From the NCBI GenBank assembly GCA_021234155.1, contig JAJEKV010000275.1, forward strand, positions 64,501-128,500: 64,000 bases of DNA, read 5' to 3'. Positions within the stretch are counted from its first letter, which is position 1. Every line of letters starts with the position of its first letter. This document shows, in pieces, positions 1 to 11,519 of this stretch. The notes under the pieces are model-generated. The model saw only the letters and a program-made list of their open reading frames with translations, was not told the origin of the DNA and did not search any database. The position numbers were made by a program, and so were the translations under genes. The DNA comes from Isoetes taiwanensis (lineage: Eukaryota > Streptophyta > Lycopodiopsida > Isoetales > Isoetaceae).

Positions 1-470
1 AAGGGAGTCGATGGCATAGGGAATCCACGTCGCATCGGTCGTAAGTGCCATGAATCACGACAATTAAGATTTCAGATATTATGGCAGAGTCACTCGCACA
101 ATGAGCAGAGAATTTGGGGATTAGGTAATCGAAGAATTTGAAACGACAATCTTTTTGCTATTTTGGGCCTGAGGCCACTGTACTATATATATCAGAAGTT
201 TTAGACTTAGAAGTTTAGACAAGTCTTGGCAATTTTTGTTGTCTCGTTTGGAGATCTCATATATTTTCAGTAGTCTTTCAAGAATTTATCTTGTTTTGAC
301 TCAATGTTTTCTACTTCCTTCTTGCTCATTTGCTTCTTCATTTCCTATTTCTGCAAGATCCCACGTGACACTCTTTTTTGAAGAGTTGCTTGTTTGATAG
401 CAAGGCCCTCAAGGAGGATTGTCTTACAAGCTCTCCCGAATCCGCACCCCAAACAAAGTTTAATTGCCAT
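1..470. other. Unassigned AT-rich sequence at window edge
   Basis: I see no gene here. There is a TATATATAT run near 185-192 followed by pyrimidine-rich sequence, which would suit a promoter or LTR leader, but nothing confirms it. Confidence 0.3.
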
Positions 471-475
471 CCTCT

Positions 476-1195
476 GATACATGTGTTCTAGAGATATGTA
501 TGATGAATAAATGACTCAAGTTTTTTTGTAAAAACAAAGCCTCCAGATAATGCTCCTCCCGAGGACACCATCTTCAAATGTGTCTGAAAGAAATCCTCTC
601 AAAACTTCAATTTGATATTAATCCACCATGTCAACAACCAAGGATCCAATCTGATACATGTGCTACACCTAACTTGGCCTTTGTAGCAACTCAAGATCTT
701 ATCTATATATTACAATACTAATGCTGAATTGAATCTTCTTATTCATAACAATCAAGATCAATGACATAACAAGTTTACGATAATATATCCCTAACATATA
801 CAACATCTTAGAGGAAAATTATACTCAATATATATAAATTTTAACTTAGCAATTCCACCAAAGCTTCCAATGCTCAACCACGATTCTAAACTACACGATT
901 GCCGCTAGCCCAATCATTACCTTGCTCATTAATTACTTGCACCAAAGGTTAGTCCTTGTGACTAAGTAGGAGTACATTAGCTATTTGCATGGATGGAATA
1001 CCATTGGATTCTTGGAACCTGAGCATAATCACAAAGATAAGAGACCATATATGAGTAAAGTGCTCGACAATGACGACATGACCAAATAAAATATGATAAT
1101 ATGAGCATCAAAAGCAAAGATATAGTCAAAGAGATCAAACCATCATGATGCATAGCTCTAGAACAATGAAACAAATTCAGAACATATCAAAACCA
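476..1195 (-). repeat. Dispersed repeat, copy A (inverted relative to copy B at 43.3-44.1 kb)
   Basis: Reading the minus strand from about 1195 down to 476 reproduces, with many small changes, the plus strand from about 43335 to 44060. Shared stretches include the words around the tree-codon peptide FHCSRAMHHDGLIS, the block before TTTATATATAT, and the end GATACATGTGTTCTAGAGAT. Shared non-coding sequence over some 700 bp indicates copies of one mobile element, possibly a solo LTR or an LTR end. I could not identify terminal TG...CA or a target duplication, so the family is open. Confidence 0.6.
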
Positions 1196-4115
1196 AATCA
1201 CAATAAATTCATTGAACAATTAGAGCAATAGATTTAAAGCCTAGTATAAAGAAAATAAAAAATCTATTGCTCTAGTACAGAAATTCAAGGTCACATAATG
1301 CATGGGCTATTGGCTGATCTACTTCGTTAGTGACTAGCTATACAAGCCAACTTTCTAGCTAATCCGAATGCTGGCACCTGTAGTTTTAGAACCTTTTCAA
1401 TGTCTTTTGCGCTGACTGATGAAACAATTGTTGACCTGTTTCTGCCAAGTTAACCTTCTCACTTTACTGGATTATAAAAGATCACGACTTACAGAAGAAT
1501 ATGACAGGAACTCCAGTACGTTGCAACTTGCCCCAATATCTTTGGATATGTGCCTTAATATCTGTGGACATGTTATCCTTTTAGTTAGTCATACTTCTGT
1601 AGCAAAACTCTTCAATCTCTCATCTATTAGAAATAACCCCTAAAGGCATTCAACCCCTAAAGGCAGGAATACTAGATTTAACGGATGTTGGATCAAATAC
1701 TTTAGATCAAATTTTATTTCTAAGGGATATCTTGCTCTGCCACAGACCATTATTTCTGTATGACCTGCACCATCCGTCATGCCATGGAGCAATTAGTGCT
1801 ATCTATTGTTGCTACACATTATGTTGGCTATCATTGTCACCTCCAGCCTTGGATGTCGTATTATATGCTCATTCCTCCATTATTATACCATGAGTATACA
1901 GATAATATAGAGGCTTCCCTATAGGATGCTCTTCAGGTTTTACACCAATATGCTGGCTACTAGCTCCAGCCGTAGTGCACTTTGCCATCTGCGGCTTTGC
2001 TCTCAAGTGTTACTTGCACTGTCTTGTTGAAAGACATTATTCTGGAATCATTATACCTCATTTCAGCCCCATCACGATACCCTTTTGAGATAGGAGCAGC
2101 CAGTTATTGGCTAGCTATATCCATCCAGTTATTGAGAGCTATGTCTGTGACACCTTGCTAATGATGTACGTCAAACAGTTAATTATGAATTGGTTAAATC
2201 TGATACACAATGTAAACAAGATAGATATAAAGAATTACTTGGATCATACCCTTCTTAACTTTTTATTCGCATCGGACTACCAAGGCCCATGTCAGTTATA
2301 CTGGCATCCTGAAATTCCAGAATATATAAAGTTGGCCTTTGCCTTATCCACCAGACTAAGCCATTCCAGACCATGGGCTCTGAAACTTAACAGTCCCTAG
2401 ACATAGACTAGGGGAGCCTTGGAAGTCCTTTCACTACACATACTTCACACTACTTTATTTGATAACGTGTATCCTGATCCTTAACTTGTGTTACTGATGG
2501 CATAGAGTTAATATTTTCTAATAAGAACTAGAAATCGCTACATATCCGGATTATGCTTTCTACCATTATGTTAACCCAAAAATGCTCAGTTCATGTTCCC
2601 TCAGAATGTAATATTATACATGCTAGAGTATTTACACCGTCGTGAGATCCATTGTTTTAGACAAGATGTCGCAAGGAATATTCTAGACTTCCCATTACAT
2701 GCTGGCTATCAATGTTTGTAAATGTCATTTATTCACTTTCCTTATTGGCCTGAAAACCTGTCCATGGCCTATTATTACATTATTTCAGATATCTGTACCC
2801 TCTATAACCTTTTATAAAAGTCCAACTATATTGCCTTACGTCAAGACGTTTTAGACGTTTTATACATTTTCAAGATTTTCTCGCATGAAACCCTTAAAAG
2901 ACTCATCTAGAGTTTAATCAGTCTAATATTTTTCTGCAACAGCATTGTCTTATTGTGTGCTAAATGCTAATGCATAATCCAATGCAAATGCTAATCTAGT
3001 TTCTAGTGCTAATGCACAATCCATGCACATGCAGAATTGATAAATATGCTACGCTTTTAATACAACAAAAACGAGCAGTAATATTTTTAAAATCATGTCC
3101 ATGTAAGTGGAAGATAGCCCTGTTGAAAAGGCACCTGTTCAACAAGTTTTTTACCTCAAACTTACAGAACTTGCATTACGGAAGTCCTATACAGGGAATG
3201 TCCTTACAAGGTTTGACACATGCTACTTATTACATCAATGGCGACCTTACTTTCAATTCTTAGATCAAACTTCAACATTAAAATAAAATTGAATGCTGCA
3301 TCAGAATGTGCTTGAATATCTGAATGCTGAATGGCTAACTTTACTACATACTGCTCTTTGCTACTTTACTGCTTCAAACCTATCCTTTCCTAAACCATTT
3401 TAAGAGACCTTACGTGCAGGTTCAAGATCCATATTTCCCATACTGCTACTATCTTACAAATATTACCGTGGATTAAGCTACCATCAAACCATGATGTTTG
3501 ACAGTTCATGTCTCTTTCAAATCATGATCTTAGTGCCTCTATCCATGCTACATATTGCATTATTACTCTTGCATCTTGCGAAACAAAAGCATGAGTTCAA
3601 ATTCCCTTAATTCATGACTTCAAATATCTATGCATTCAAATAATTGTAGTACCAACATGCACTGCCTATTCTCTGCAGGATGTTTAGACAAGTGCAGAGA
3701 GGCATGAGCAAAACACTCAAAACAAAAACATAGGACCACAAAACCATTAACTTTATTTTAACAAGCAACGGTTTGTGCATATACACATGGACCTCTATAG
3801 CCTATCATCAAATGTCTCAGCTGCCTAAAACAACATTACATGCAAATGCCCACTTGTTTCCAAAGTCAGAACCATTTCATGTGATTCAATTGGTCATGAC
3901 AACACCAACCAATTAATTATACATTATATTGACATGGCTTGCATGGCAGCTTAGGCAGTGCTCCATCATATGGTTGTGTTACAAACAGTTACAGCGGACT
4001 ATTACAGACCTATGTACTCAATGTTACAAACCTATTTACAGATCTAATTACTTAATGTTACATACCTAATATACATACAATATTTCAAAACAAAGCAAGA
4101 CCATGAATGCGTAAA
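1196..4115. other. Unassigned intergenic sequence
   Basis: Only short open stretches under about 100 codons occur, without recognisable domains. The missing 3' part of the Harbinger nuclease gene would be expected near 3.6-4.1 kb, but I could not find it. Confidence 0.4.
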
Positions 4116-4135
4116 TCATGAGTTTGAAAGCTCAC

Positions 4136-4790
4136 CTGCATTAGGCAATTTCGAAACTTGACGAAATCCAGCAATGACCTCCTCTAATTCTGCACCTGTT
4201 GGGAATCTAATCTTATAACCAAAAACTTGTATGATGGCTTTGCTAACTTCCATCACTACCATATGTGCACTTCTCTCCCCTATAGCAAATTTCTCTGATA
4301 GAATCAAATAATCAGATCCTCTAAACAACTTTAGCAAACGACATGCTACTCTAACATCCACCGGAATAGCCTTTCGATAATGAGTGTCTTGCTTTTCAAT
4401 CTCAACACTTAAACTGCTGCACAAAAAGTTGAAGGTATCTCTCGACATCCTAAAAGTCTTCCTCCATCTTGCACCATCATAGTAGCCCTTAACGAAGCAA
4501 TTGAACCAAGTAAAACTTCTTGGTTTCACCCACCACTCGCCTAAACGATGGCTATAAATGTTGCCGTGCCCAACAATTTGCAATGTGGCAACTTCATCTT
4601 GCAGTAGCTTGCGAAAAAAGCCATCTTCACTTTGTCCAAGTAGTAGCGTTAGGATTTGGGAATAGCCAGCTACTAATATCATCATAACTTGTACTAGTTC
4701 ATTGTCATTTGACACTTGGTCTTCATTAACAAGTTGCACAAGAAGAAAGTTAAGCAATTTCATCACATGGATACAAATATAAACATGCAC
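4136..4790 (-). pseudogene. PIF/Harbinger-type nuclease (HARBI1/ALP1-like), N-terminal exon only
   Basis: The minus-strand reading frame gives the N-terminal region typical of plant PIF/Harbinger nucleases. It has a WWVKPRS...W motif, then FRMSRDTFNFLCSSL and the DVRVACRLLKLFRGSDY segment that precedes the catalytic DDE domain. A good splice donor (G|GTGAGC on the minus strand) lies at 4136-4135, just after the words KLPNA, where plant homologues also enter the catalytic core. The exon carrying the expected GAIDGTH motif was not found downstream, so the catalytic domain is missing or lies behind an unrecognised break. Family members cut and paste DNA with TWA target sites. The neighbour at 5.2-5.6 kb looks like the partner Myb-like gene of the same element. 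Confidence 0.75.
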
Positions 4791-5167
4791 AATTATAAAG
4801 CCGCAAACTTAGCAATTTCATCACATGCAAGCAAACACATTATAAGACTGCAAATTCAATTATATGACACAATGCCAAATCAAAATTTAATCCAAACATA
4901 AAATATTTGAGTTGATCAACTCTCAAGTCAACTTTCTCCAAACAAAGACAATTGTCAAAGATTGGTAGGCCCACAACTGTCAGTAGAAATCGCCAACCAA
5001 TAATCATAACCACCTAACAATCATCATCGGCACCTACAGACAAGCATGACTAGTCAAATATTTTATGCATCATCAAAAAGGTTTCAGATATAAACCTAGG
5101 CATGGTGGAACCTGCGGGGCAACCTTGCTTGCAAAATAATTTCCCATCTTCTGGAATGCCCTTGCCA

Positions 5168-5640
5168 TCACACTAAATGAACTAACCAGAGTTTGCTACA
5201 ACTGAAGTTTCTTCCTTTCTCCAAACCTTTTGCAAAATGCTCATCCATCATAGTAACAAGCTTCTTGTTATTATCTGCTATTGTTTTTGTTATAGAGGAA
5301 CTGCCACCACTAGCTCTTCTTTTTCGTGAAGACCCCTGCTTCTCCCACTCCAATAGCATGATGACTTTCTTCACTTGCTGATCTACTACTATCGGCAGTG
5401 TATTGTGGCTCTATTACAGGCCTTGAAGATTGAAAGGAATCTAGCAGCTTGTAAATTATCTCATCTATGACGGGAAGATTATAGACTTTTTCACGTCAAA
5501 TTTAGGGAGTGAAAAATACTTTGGCATACCGGTTTTCTTGCTGAAATCATGTATAGTCTTATATTCCCCAATTAGATTCTCATACCTCAGCTTATGTACA
5601 CCCATCCGCATCCCTATCATCGAAACCTACTTCTGCTATT
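5168..5640 (-). pseudogene. Harbinger-associated Myb/trihelix-like protein, broken
   Basis: Minus-strand reading in changing frames gives a sequence resembling the second protein of plant PIF/Harbinger elements. An IHDFSKKTGMPKYFSLP-type segment lies near 5520-5560, an acidic/serine-rich part follows, then a basic SSRKRRASGGSSS segment and a helical NNKKLVTMMDEHFAKG tail near 5200-5330. A stop near 5480 and a frame change near 5340 break it. In intact elements this protein binds the transposon ends and brings in the nuclease. Its place upstream of the nuclease exon on the same strand fits one element. Confidence 0.6.
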
Positions 5641-5754
5641 TTCGTTTAAAAATTACTTAACAGCCATTAACCAAATATATTAACAGAATATTAACTTAAC
5701 TTGCAGTGTGAGGTAGAATTAGTTAAATTCGCTAATTTAACCTAACCTAACTGG

Positions 5755-5775
5755 TGGTGTGAATAGACCCTAAGT
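5755..5775 (-). repeat. Putative Harbinger terminal inverted repeat (5' end)
   Basis: On the minus strand this reads TTA then GGGTCTATTCACACCACC. A GGG(T/C)CT start beside TTA/TAA is what PIF/Harbinger ends look like, and it sits just upstream of the two minus-strand transposon genes. The matching left end was not found, so the element is probably truncated on that side. Confidence 0.5.
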
Positions 5776-7372
5776 ATGTTAAACAAAAAGTGGTTAGTGA
5801 AGATCAACACCAAAAAAGAAAATAGTAGTTTAACGCGAGCAATGCCACAATAAATTAGACACTACGCAATTATAGCGAATTGAAACCTATGAATTGGTCA
5901 AGCAATTATGTATTGCTAGTACAAGCACATTTTTTGTGTGTGCGTTCATTGTTTCTGTTTGTATTGAAGTGCTTTTCTTTTTGTGTGTGCACCGACATTC
6001 ATTTTTGTGTGTGTATCGAACGTGGTTCAAAAATTTCCCCATTCCTGACATTTTTTCATCCTCTGTTTTCATCCTCTGTTTTGGACAGGGGGGCATCCCT
6101 TCCATGTAAATCACAAGAATTGACAGGAACTCCTAGTCGAAGCTGGCAATATCCTATATTATAAAGTTTTAGTGTATGTCGTGCATAAAACCCTAAAACT
6201 TTCGACGGCCCAGATTTGATGAAATTAGAAGTTAGACGGTCCAGATAGATGCCTTTTTTTTTTTTGGCGTTCTTTTAAACCCTAATGCCTTTTCTTCACG
6301 GATTCTCTTCACGGAGGGCATAGATCTAAAATGCCTCGACTCATCGAGGTGGATGCTCCATAATCGATTACGTACATGTTGTAGAATGGTCCGGCAGCCA
6401 AAAGAGTTGTGTATTTCTTTTTGCTTTTTGTCCAATCTTGAGTCTCGAAAATGGAAAGCTCTATCTTGGCTATGGCATCCGGAATAGGGAATCTGGTAAG
6501 CTAGCATTCAAGATACATTTACAAGCTATCCAAACAATAACAACTGGACTTCCGCAAGCCGATTTGGCCGGCACTATCAGATAAGCCCTTTTGGCATTAT
6601 TTCGAATCCATGCTCTATTTTTTTATTCCCTTCTAAATCTTGCCCTTGGATTCCAGCATCTTGGGAAAGGATTCTTTGCATTGGTGCTCCCAGCCTTGAT
6701 TGGTCTGCAGAATAATCCAGTTTTTAAGGGATTCAACACAAGGAGCAAAAGATAAATGTTTGAAGATCGGATGCGGATATGAGGAGACGAACTGTTTCAG
6801 GTTATATCTATGCATTTTTTGAGTTTAAATATTGAAAATATGATAAATATTATCTAGAAATTCCAGTTACATTATGATGCACTCTAAGTTATGAAGAGCA
6901 AGTATACATCGATTCTAAATCAAAAGCTCTAGAACAAAAGCTGCATGCAGATGCTCGAAGCTTGGTTTCTAGGGTTTGTTGGCCGCTGGAGGTGGTCATA
7001 GCACCAAGTCTGATGCCATGTGAAGTCCTAGATGCTCTCTGATTCCGATTTTGTGGAGCTACGATTTGGAGCAGATTGTTTTTTCTAATATCTTTCCTCT
7101 TCTCACGACTCTGTAATCTTTCCTTTTACGTAATCATGGCATAAAGTCTTTGGAATGCATTAAAAAGATTCTGAACAAGTAGCCCGAGATTGGCTATGTA
7201 TAAGCATAATCGTATCCATAAGACATGTTGTAGGCAATTTGTGTAGAAAACAAGTTCTTATTCTTATCAAGATGCATGGTTTGCATTACATTTTGAAATT
7301 GAGTACCAATTGATATTTGTTCTTTTATTATTTGTTCCTAATACAATAGTTTTTACATGCTTCCAATTTAAG
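5776..7372. other. Unassigned sequence with short TG-rich and T-rich stretches
   Basis: A TGTGTG-rich stretch lies at about 5935-6015 and a T-run at 6247-6257. Between 6230 and 6830 short open frames appear on both strands. They could be an old LINE C-terminal remnant, but I could not tie them to a family. Confidence 0.3.
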
Positions 7373-7570
7373 GTTCCATTCTATGTTGGATCACAACTCC
7401 TGGCATCAATCTGTGCGGGATTTGCATTGAAAGGAATATTCTACCCAGATTTACATGGTGGCGTCACAATTCCTCATGGAGATGAATATTGGCAGTCATT
7501 TGTTCTCGAATTTATTATTTCCTTCAATCTCATGTTCGTAGTCACAGCTGTTGCAACAGATACCCGTGCT
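7373..7570 (+). CDS. Orphan exon of a NOD26-like intrinsic protein (NIP aquaporin)
   Basis: A 198-bp open exon in phase 0 lies between acceptor TTTAAG| and donor GCT|GTAAGT. Its 66 residues cover the end of the first aquaporin half and transmembrane helices 4-5. The telling words are QLLASICAGFALKG, GGVTIP and FNLMFVVTAVATDTRA, which are characteristic of plant NIPs close to the NIP5/NIP6 type. NIPs conduct water, glycerol, boric acid or silicic acid through the plasma membrane. The exons with the two NPA boxes were not found on either side. This is therefore either one exon of a gene with very long introns running out of reach or a captured/duplicated fragment. The exon itself has no frame damage. 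Confidence 0.8.
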
Positions 7571-8689
7571 GTAAGTTCTTATGGCCCTTATGCATGCCTC
7601 AAATTTGTATTGTGGTAGACCTTTAGAACAGATGAATTTAAATGAAGCAGCATATTTTTTCCAATGAGGAAAGCCGCACATCAAAAACATCATTAGAGAA
7701 GGACGTGTGCCCATGGCGTATAAGAGGCACAGTCTGCACGTTTTTAGTGTTCTGGAGAGACTATGTTTAAGGTCATTCGCTACAGGCACATAATAAGAGT
7801 ATAATTGTTTCCTTTGTAAATCAGTCCATGTATCTTTATTTCTGATAAGTTTGTTCAGATTTTTTACATCTTCATAATGTCGTACAGAATAGAAAAAGAT
7901 AGCAACAAAGTTTTCGACATGCTTGCATGGGAGAGCCCTATAAGCTCATTCTTTACACAGAATTCTGAATGAAAGATTGATGCAATAAAGGTCAATAGCA
8001 GGTAAAATGTTGAGGCAAATGAGATCATGTCCTTTCTCCCCTTAAATCAATCCTTTGTAATGATAATATTTATCTTTGTGATAAGTCTTGGCCAAATGAG
8101 AGCTTTTAATATATGGGACCTTTTAATAGGAAGCCCTGCTGGATAAGCATATCAAAACAATCATTTCAAAATGTTACTTATACAAGATTAATACCAATTT
8201 TTAGGGTGCCTTTACATAGAGCAACATTCATAGACTTTGTAAGTTGGTGGTATAAGTTGGTAGTAATACAAGAGCTATGATGCACACCAACTTAATTCAA
8301 CTCTTTATAACCCATTTGGTTATAACCCGTTTGGCACCATTACAATCAAATCTATGACAACCAACAAAACTCTACAAGCATTTTGTTACCATTACTAAAT
8401 GCCAAGTTGGAAACAACAAACAAAGAAATCCATGATTTCGTACCTACGAAAAAAAAAAGCATGAAAAGGCCAACAATTTCAAGGATGGAATGTCTGTTCT
8501 TAGTTTTAGGCAAATAAAACATAAAATGTTTGCTACTTGGCAATATGAATTGTTGATTTGTTGATATCCTATGTTGATAACATGAATTGTTGATATCTTA
8601 TGTTGGCAACATGAATTATTGACATCTACATGAATTTCACAGGCTTTGTTTTCAATTTCCTACGAGCAACTATAGTCCCAAACTATAGT
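7571..8689. other. Unassigned sequence downstream of the aquaporin exon
   Basis: No further aquaporin exon and no other gene was recognised. Short direct repeats (GGTTATAACCC(A/G)TTTGG near 8308-8335, TTGTTGATATC words near 8550-8600) are present. Confidence 0.35.
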
Positions 8690-8797
8690 CACCCATTGTT
8701 TTGCACTGCCAACATTCGTCACCCATTGTTTTGCACTGCCAACGACCCATTATTTTTGCACTACCAATGACCCATTGTTTTGCACTGCCAACATTCG
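8690..8797 (+). repeat. Minisatellite, about four units of 25-31 bp
   Basis: The word CCCATTGTTTTGCACTGCCAA recurs four times with small changes, spaced 24-32 bp. It is non-coding in all frames. Confidence 0.8.
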
Positions 8798-9419
8798 TCT
8801 CACCATCATTTTAAATGGATTAAATGGCTCTACAAGATCTATGACCTCCAAATTTAGAAGACCCCTATATATGATCCACTTCAATGCTATTCACATTAGT
8901 ACCAAAAGTTGGATCATTACAATTAGCACACTTGATTTGTTATGCAAAAGGTTACTCATTCCAAATACTGTAGAATCCCTCCCTCTTCTCCCACCTTCCC
9001 CTCCTCTCCCTCCCCCCAAAAAAAAAAAAAAAACACCTAGATGAAAAGATTACTTTACATTATGTATACAATTAGCAACGGTTAAATTACAAGGTATGTG
9101 TATTTAATTCTGTAAATTCATTAACAGGGTTTCAACCTAGCCCAGCAACGCTGGGCTTGGTTCTAGTAACTCCTTAACGTCCTGGTTCTGAGATTTACAG
9201 GCTATGATGCAATCTCAACCGTCCATAACATCATATTGGCCCATATTTTATAGGCACAGACTCGGTCCATATTTTATAGGCAGAGACTCGTAACATCCTA
9301 GAGAAATATGGTTTAGTCTCGTAACTTAACACCCCAGAGAAATATGGTAGTCTCGTACCATCTGTCTCTTTCATTTTCCCTTATATCGTCCTTCCCTGTG
9401 ATCATTTTCTTTGCGGCCT
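8798..9419. other. Unassigned upstream flank of the first CAT gene
   Basis: An A-run follows a pyrimidine stretch at 8985-9034. Short duplicated words (ATATTTTATAGGCA, GAGAAATATGG, TCTCGTA) lie at 9245-9355. No gene seen. Confidence 0.35.
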
Positions 9420-9710
9420 TTCTGCATGCAACTCCGTCGCCATAGCCATCTTCTACCTTTCCTAATGCTTTGAAGCAGGTTGCGCTTCAAATCTCAGAGT
9501 AGATTTGAGTTCCACGGCATCTGAGGTTTAGTTTGAGCCGTTTTTTGCTTCTTCACCGCTTTTCTGCATGCAACTCTGTCGCCATAGCCATCTTCTACCT
9601 TTCCTGATGCTTTGAAGCAGGTTGCGCTTGCAAATCTGAGAGTAGATTTGAGTTCCACGAAAATCTGAGAGTAGATTTGAGTTCCACGACATCTAAGGTT
9701 TAGTTTGAGC
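9420..9710 (+). repeat. Tandem duplication of about 135 bp upstream of CAT copy 1
   Basis: Two near-identical blocks run from TTTCTGCATGCAACTC to GGTTTAGTTTGAGC. The first is about 9420-9535 and the second about 9562-9709. The second contains an extra internal copy of the 30-bp segment around GAGAGTAGATTTGAG. The block lies 430-720 bp upstream of the CAT start codon, so it is in promoter or 5' UTR territory. Confidence 0.85.
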
Positions 9711-11482
9711 AATACATATGAATTCGCAGCAATATAGATTTCCACCTCTATAGCGTTCCACCGGGGATTCAATAAGCGGCAGCCGCAGCGGCACAAAGTA
9801 AAATCTCTAATTGTTGTAAACCGAAAGCGCTACGTGTGGAAATCCGGCAGCAGCAGTAGTCATACCTTTTGAAAAGGTCTTTGAAAAGGTCGGGGGTGGA
9901 AAGTCCGTTTAGAAAAAGTCGGGGCATGCCTGAACTCTAGAGTTATGGCAGATTCCATGCCATAATATAGCTCTCCACTATAATATAGCTCTCCGCCATA
10001 AACTTCTAATTATTTATGCCATAAACTTCTAATTATTTAGTTTTAGTTTGGTATTTGTGGACCATATGGCTCTCTAACTCTATATTCCACATCAAGATCT
10101 CTAACTCTATATCCCACTAACTCTATATCCCACATCAAGATGTGGCGCAGAATACTTCGCAGCAAGCATCCCCACCAGGTTTTCACCAGAAGCAATGGGG
10201 CTAACCTCTCGAAGGCTCTTGGAGTTTTTCATCTCATTGCAATTGGTAACTAACTTTGATCTCTAACTTTTTGTATCATGTGCATAGTGTTTTTCATAGT
10301 TAGTTATCAAAATAATAACCTAGAATATCACATGCTAACACTCATGCTCAATAGCTTCAATGATAACTTGGATAACTTGGTCCCACTCTGAACCGGAATG
10401 ATTTTTTGGTCCCACTCTGGACTTTTATACTTTTTTGTTTCGTAAAATAATATTTTGTAAGTATGACGTACTTATCTAATTTAGATCTCTTAATCATGGG
10501 GCTAACGGTGCATAAACAAGTAGAGGGATTCAAAAAGCTTCGAATTTGATTGCCTCATATAGTTTCAATGTTTAAGTAGGTTTAAGTGTTGCATTAGGGC
10601 CCTCGATTCCGCTTAGAATGTTGATGCTGCCCTATTCGGAGCTATTTGCCCTATTCGGAGCTATTCGGAGGAATTTTTTTAAAGGCTTGTAGACATTGGG
10701 ATGCAACAATTTCATAAGCCTCTAGAAAAGGGGAGGTAAAACATTGATGCAATCTTTAAATAGGTTGATGGGGATGTTTTCTTTAAATTGTGTTTAAGGG
10801 TTTAAGGGGTTTAAGGGAATGTTTTGGTTAATGAGCTTGTAATTGTATATGCGTAGGTGTCGGCACAACAATTGGACCTGGTATTTTTTTGGGGTGGTGG
10901 GGACGGTTACTGGGAGAAAACAGGGCTGCCTCTGGCCTATCTCATTTGTCATTGCAGGGTTAGCTGCAGCGTTATCGGGACTTTGTTACGCTGAGCTTGC
11001 TAGTCGTTTTCCTTGTGCAGGCGGCGCGTATCATTACGCACATATATGTGTTGGAGAAGGGTAATTCTCTAGCTTGTAGATTTTAATACCATTGATTTTC
11101 GAGTAACGATACTTTTTTTTTTTTTTTAATATTGCAGACTTGCATGGATTGTTGGTTGGGCACTTCTACTTGAATATAGCGTCACGGGGGCAACTGCAGC
11201 AAGAGGCATTTCTCCAAATTTGGTATACTTTAGCACATTCAAACTAAACTATACTTCAAGTTTTTTATAGCACATTACTCAAGTTTGCTTATGTGGTTGT
11301 AAAGCCATTAAGATCTTTTTTTCATTTACAAATTAGTGTATTTATCGAGTGAGACATGGCCACCCAATGGAACCAATGGAACAAATGACAAGGGCACTGC
11401 ATTAACTAAGAAATTTGATGTTGCCATTTCCAGTGTGCCCAAGTTGGTTATCTTTAAGATGCAGTTCCTTCATTACTCTTGC

Positions 11483-11519
11483 CTATTCTATTCTATTCTA
11501 TTCTATTCTATTCTATTCT
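11483..11519 (+). repeat. TTCTA pentanucleotide microsatellite in CAT intron 3
   Basis: About seven perfect units of CTATT/TTCTA. Confidence 0.9.

Noticed and set aside
6232-6815. Small minus-strand ORFs as a gene
   Set aside because: Compositionally ordinary with no recognisable domain. At most an old LINE trace.
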